From Diplolepis rosae (taxonomy: Eukaryota; Arthropoda; Insecta; Hymenoptera; Diplolepididae), in the NCBI GenBank assembly GCA_030998225.1, contig JAPYXD010000704.1, positions 8,060,001 through 8,124,000 of the forward strand: a DNA stretch of 64,000 nucleotides, written 5' to 3'. Of this stretch, positions 62,766-64,000 are shown one piece after another. A program made the position numbers and the translations under genes. Within the stretch, counting starts at the first letter, position 1; each line of letters starts with the position of its first letter. Below the pieces are notes generated by a model. The model searched no databases, was not told the DNA's origin, and saw only the letters and a program-made list of their open reading frames with translations.

Positions 62766-62825
62766 GATCGATAAAATCAAAATGGTCGGGACTGGTCGCG
62801 AATTATCAAGTGTAATGGAAGAAAA

Positions 62826-62955
62826 TGATAATAGATTAGATTCGAGTGTACGCATAAAAACTCATATACGCACCAAAGTCACATAAAATAGAATACGTAC
62901 CAATGCACACAATTCGGAAAATTACGAGACTCGCGACAATGCTCGCAGGACTGAT
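62826..62955 (+). mobile_element. Left half of the palindromic MITE family
   Basis: 62833-62887 matches 31034-31092 (ATTCGAGTGTACGCA, GTCACATAAAATAG). 62888-62950 matches the left arm of the 2073-2325 MITE (ACCAATGCACACAATTCGG, GCGACAATGCTCGCAGGACT). The right arm is missing. Confidence 0.75.
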
Positions 62956-62984
62956 TATGCGATTCTAATGAATCATGAATCATT

Positions 62985-64000
62985 TTTTCAGAGAAAAGAT
63001 TTTCCACAACTTCACCGCTTCTGATTTTTTAAAATAAATTCTTTAATGGCTAAAACAATTAAAAAAGCATTTTCCAAAACAAAATTTTTATAAACAAATT
63101 GCTGAATTTGATAATGATTTATTCATTTTCGAAAATTGGAAATAGTTAAGTTGTAGGGAATCTTTTTCTTAAAATGGTGATACGTAATTAATTAAAATCG
63201 CCCAATTTTTCAAAATTTGGCAAGAAGCAGTAAAAAAAAGTTTGGACAAAAATGAAATTTATTAATAAAATTATTTTTCTGTATTTCAAATTTTTTTCAT
63301 GAAAATTAATCTTTTCTCTTCCAGAATTAAATTATCTATTTTTGCCTGAGGTCTAATTTTCGTGGATTAATTACTTTAATATTCAATTAGCGATTATTTC
63401 CAAATAAATACAATTTTGCATAAAAATTCTAGGGGGTTAAAAATTCTTGGATCTCTACGAAAAACGTAGTTATCTTAGTAATTTGAGGGTAGCAATTGTT
63501 AAGTGGTCCGTTTCAGTTATTTTGATCCAACATAAATATTATTATGTTGAATTTGTGGAGATGTAGGTAAGAAATCGATCTCTGGCATAATTTTTCAAAA
63601 GAGGAGCTTATATTTAAATAGAATGATTATTCATATGATAAATTAATTCCAAATTGTTTCAACTGGACCGATACTGAGATTTTCAAGATTCTTATTTCTT
63701 TTTCAAATTATCAATCGTAATATTTTCTAAATGAGTAGTATAAGAAATTAAAATTTCTATTTAAATTAATAATCATAATATTCTCCAAATTAATAATTAT
63801 TATTATTTGGAGAAAAATTTAATTCTCAAAAATATGTTGGATCTATGAAATAGTTCGACAGACTAATATTTGCATTATTATCTTACTGTCCACATTAGCC
63901 TTCAAATTTTGCTCCTTCAAATTTTGCCTTCAAAATTTTTTAATTTGCTTCATTCCCAAAATTTTTGAAAATATTACATTATTTCCTCTACAGATTGACG
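62985..64000. other. AT-rich stretch, nothing recognised
   Basis: Runs of A and T and short local repeats (TAATAATTATTATTATTT near 63795). No frame, RNA or element boundary supported. Confidence 0.4.

Overview
This is an AT-rich eukaryotic nuclear window, most likely from an insect. The signs are abundant Tc1/mariner transposase relics (mostly DD34D), three copies of one R1-clade non-LTR retrotransposon, BEL/Pao-like and other LTR-retroelement fragments, TA- and TTAA-flanked MITEs, satellites and microsatellites, and no prokaryotic gene organisation. A repeat-rich insect genome, perhaps hymenopteran, fits, but the sequence does not prove the order. No complete host gene is visible. I found only a few short candidate host exons (near 15.6, 45.5, 46.5-46.9, 50.6 and 51.8 kb, all minus strand), all low confidence.

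Layout. 0-8.2 kb: a Penelope/hammerhead-like motif, a truncated mariner, a palindromic MITE, a (CTGT)n-led degenerate tandem repeat, a GC-rich block of tiny hairpins, a 1-kb TIR element, and a hAT-like shell (5.57-8.16 kb) enclosing a fold-back element with 480-bp arms. 10.3-14.2 kb: a Tc1/mariner-type element (D2-D3 spacing of 41) with 600-bp repeat-built inverted ends, followed by a full-length but nonsense-riddled DD34D mariner. 17.3-19.3 kb: an internally deleted mariner sitting inside an LTR-retroelement gag-protease relic. 19.4-22.5 kb: three inverted-repeat elements, two flanked by TTAA. 22.9-24.1 kb: an R1-clade fragment with an uninterrupted RT frame. 26-30.5 kb: a second internally deleted mariner, a BEL/Pao-like gag start and a decayed mariner. 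31-32.6 kb: a mariner inserted in a palindromic MITE. 34.1-36.4 kb: a GC-rich repeat region containing a BED-finger ORF. 36.7-42.2 kb: an almost intact R1-clade element with a poly(A) tail (minus strand). 42.6-44.9 kb: an LTR with a tRNA-Lys-type primer binding site and a second partial LTR end. 48-50 kb: a three-level nest of MITE in mariner in fold-back. 53.1-56.05 kb: a second, damaged R1-clade copy (plus strand). 56.9-60.3 kb: a ~100-bp satellite interrupted by a 1.68-kb solo-LTR-like element. 61.5-62.9 kb: a third internally deleted mariner and mosaic repeat copies.

Almost all recognisable coding capacity belongs to mobile elements, and almost all of it is broken. The exceptions in reading-frame terms are the 955-codon endonuclease-RT frame (one base from joining its C-terminal zinc knuckle) and the 412-codon RT fragment. 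The window is a record of nested insertion: mariners inside MITEs, MITEs inside mariners, and a solo LTR inside a satellite. Boundaries are often recoverable from TA or TTAA target sites. I found no clearly new functional system. The best leads are the compound-ended DD41D-type element, the TTAA-flanked MITEs, the recurrent mariner deletions that remove the catalytic core but keep the DNA-binding domain, and the hammerhead-like core.
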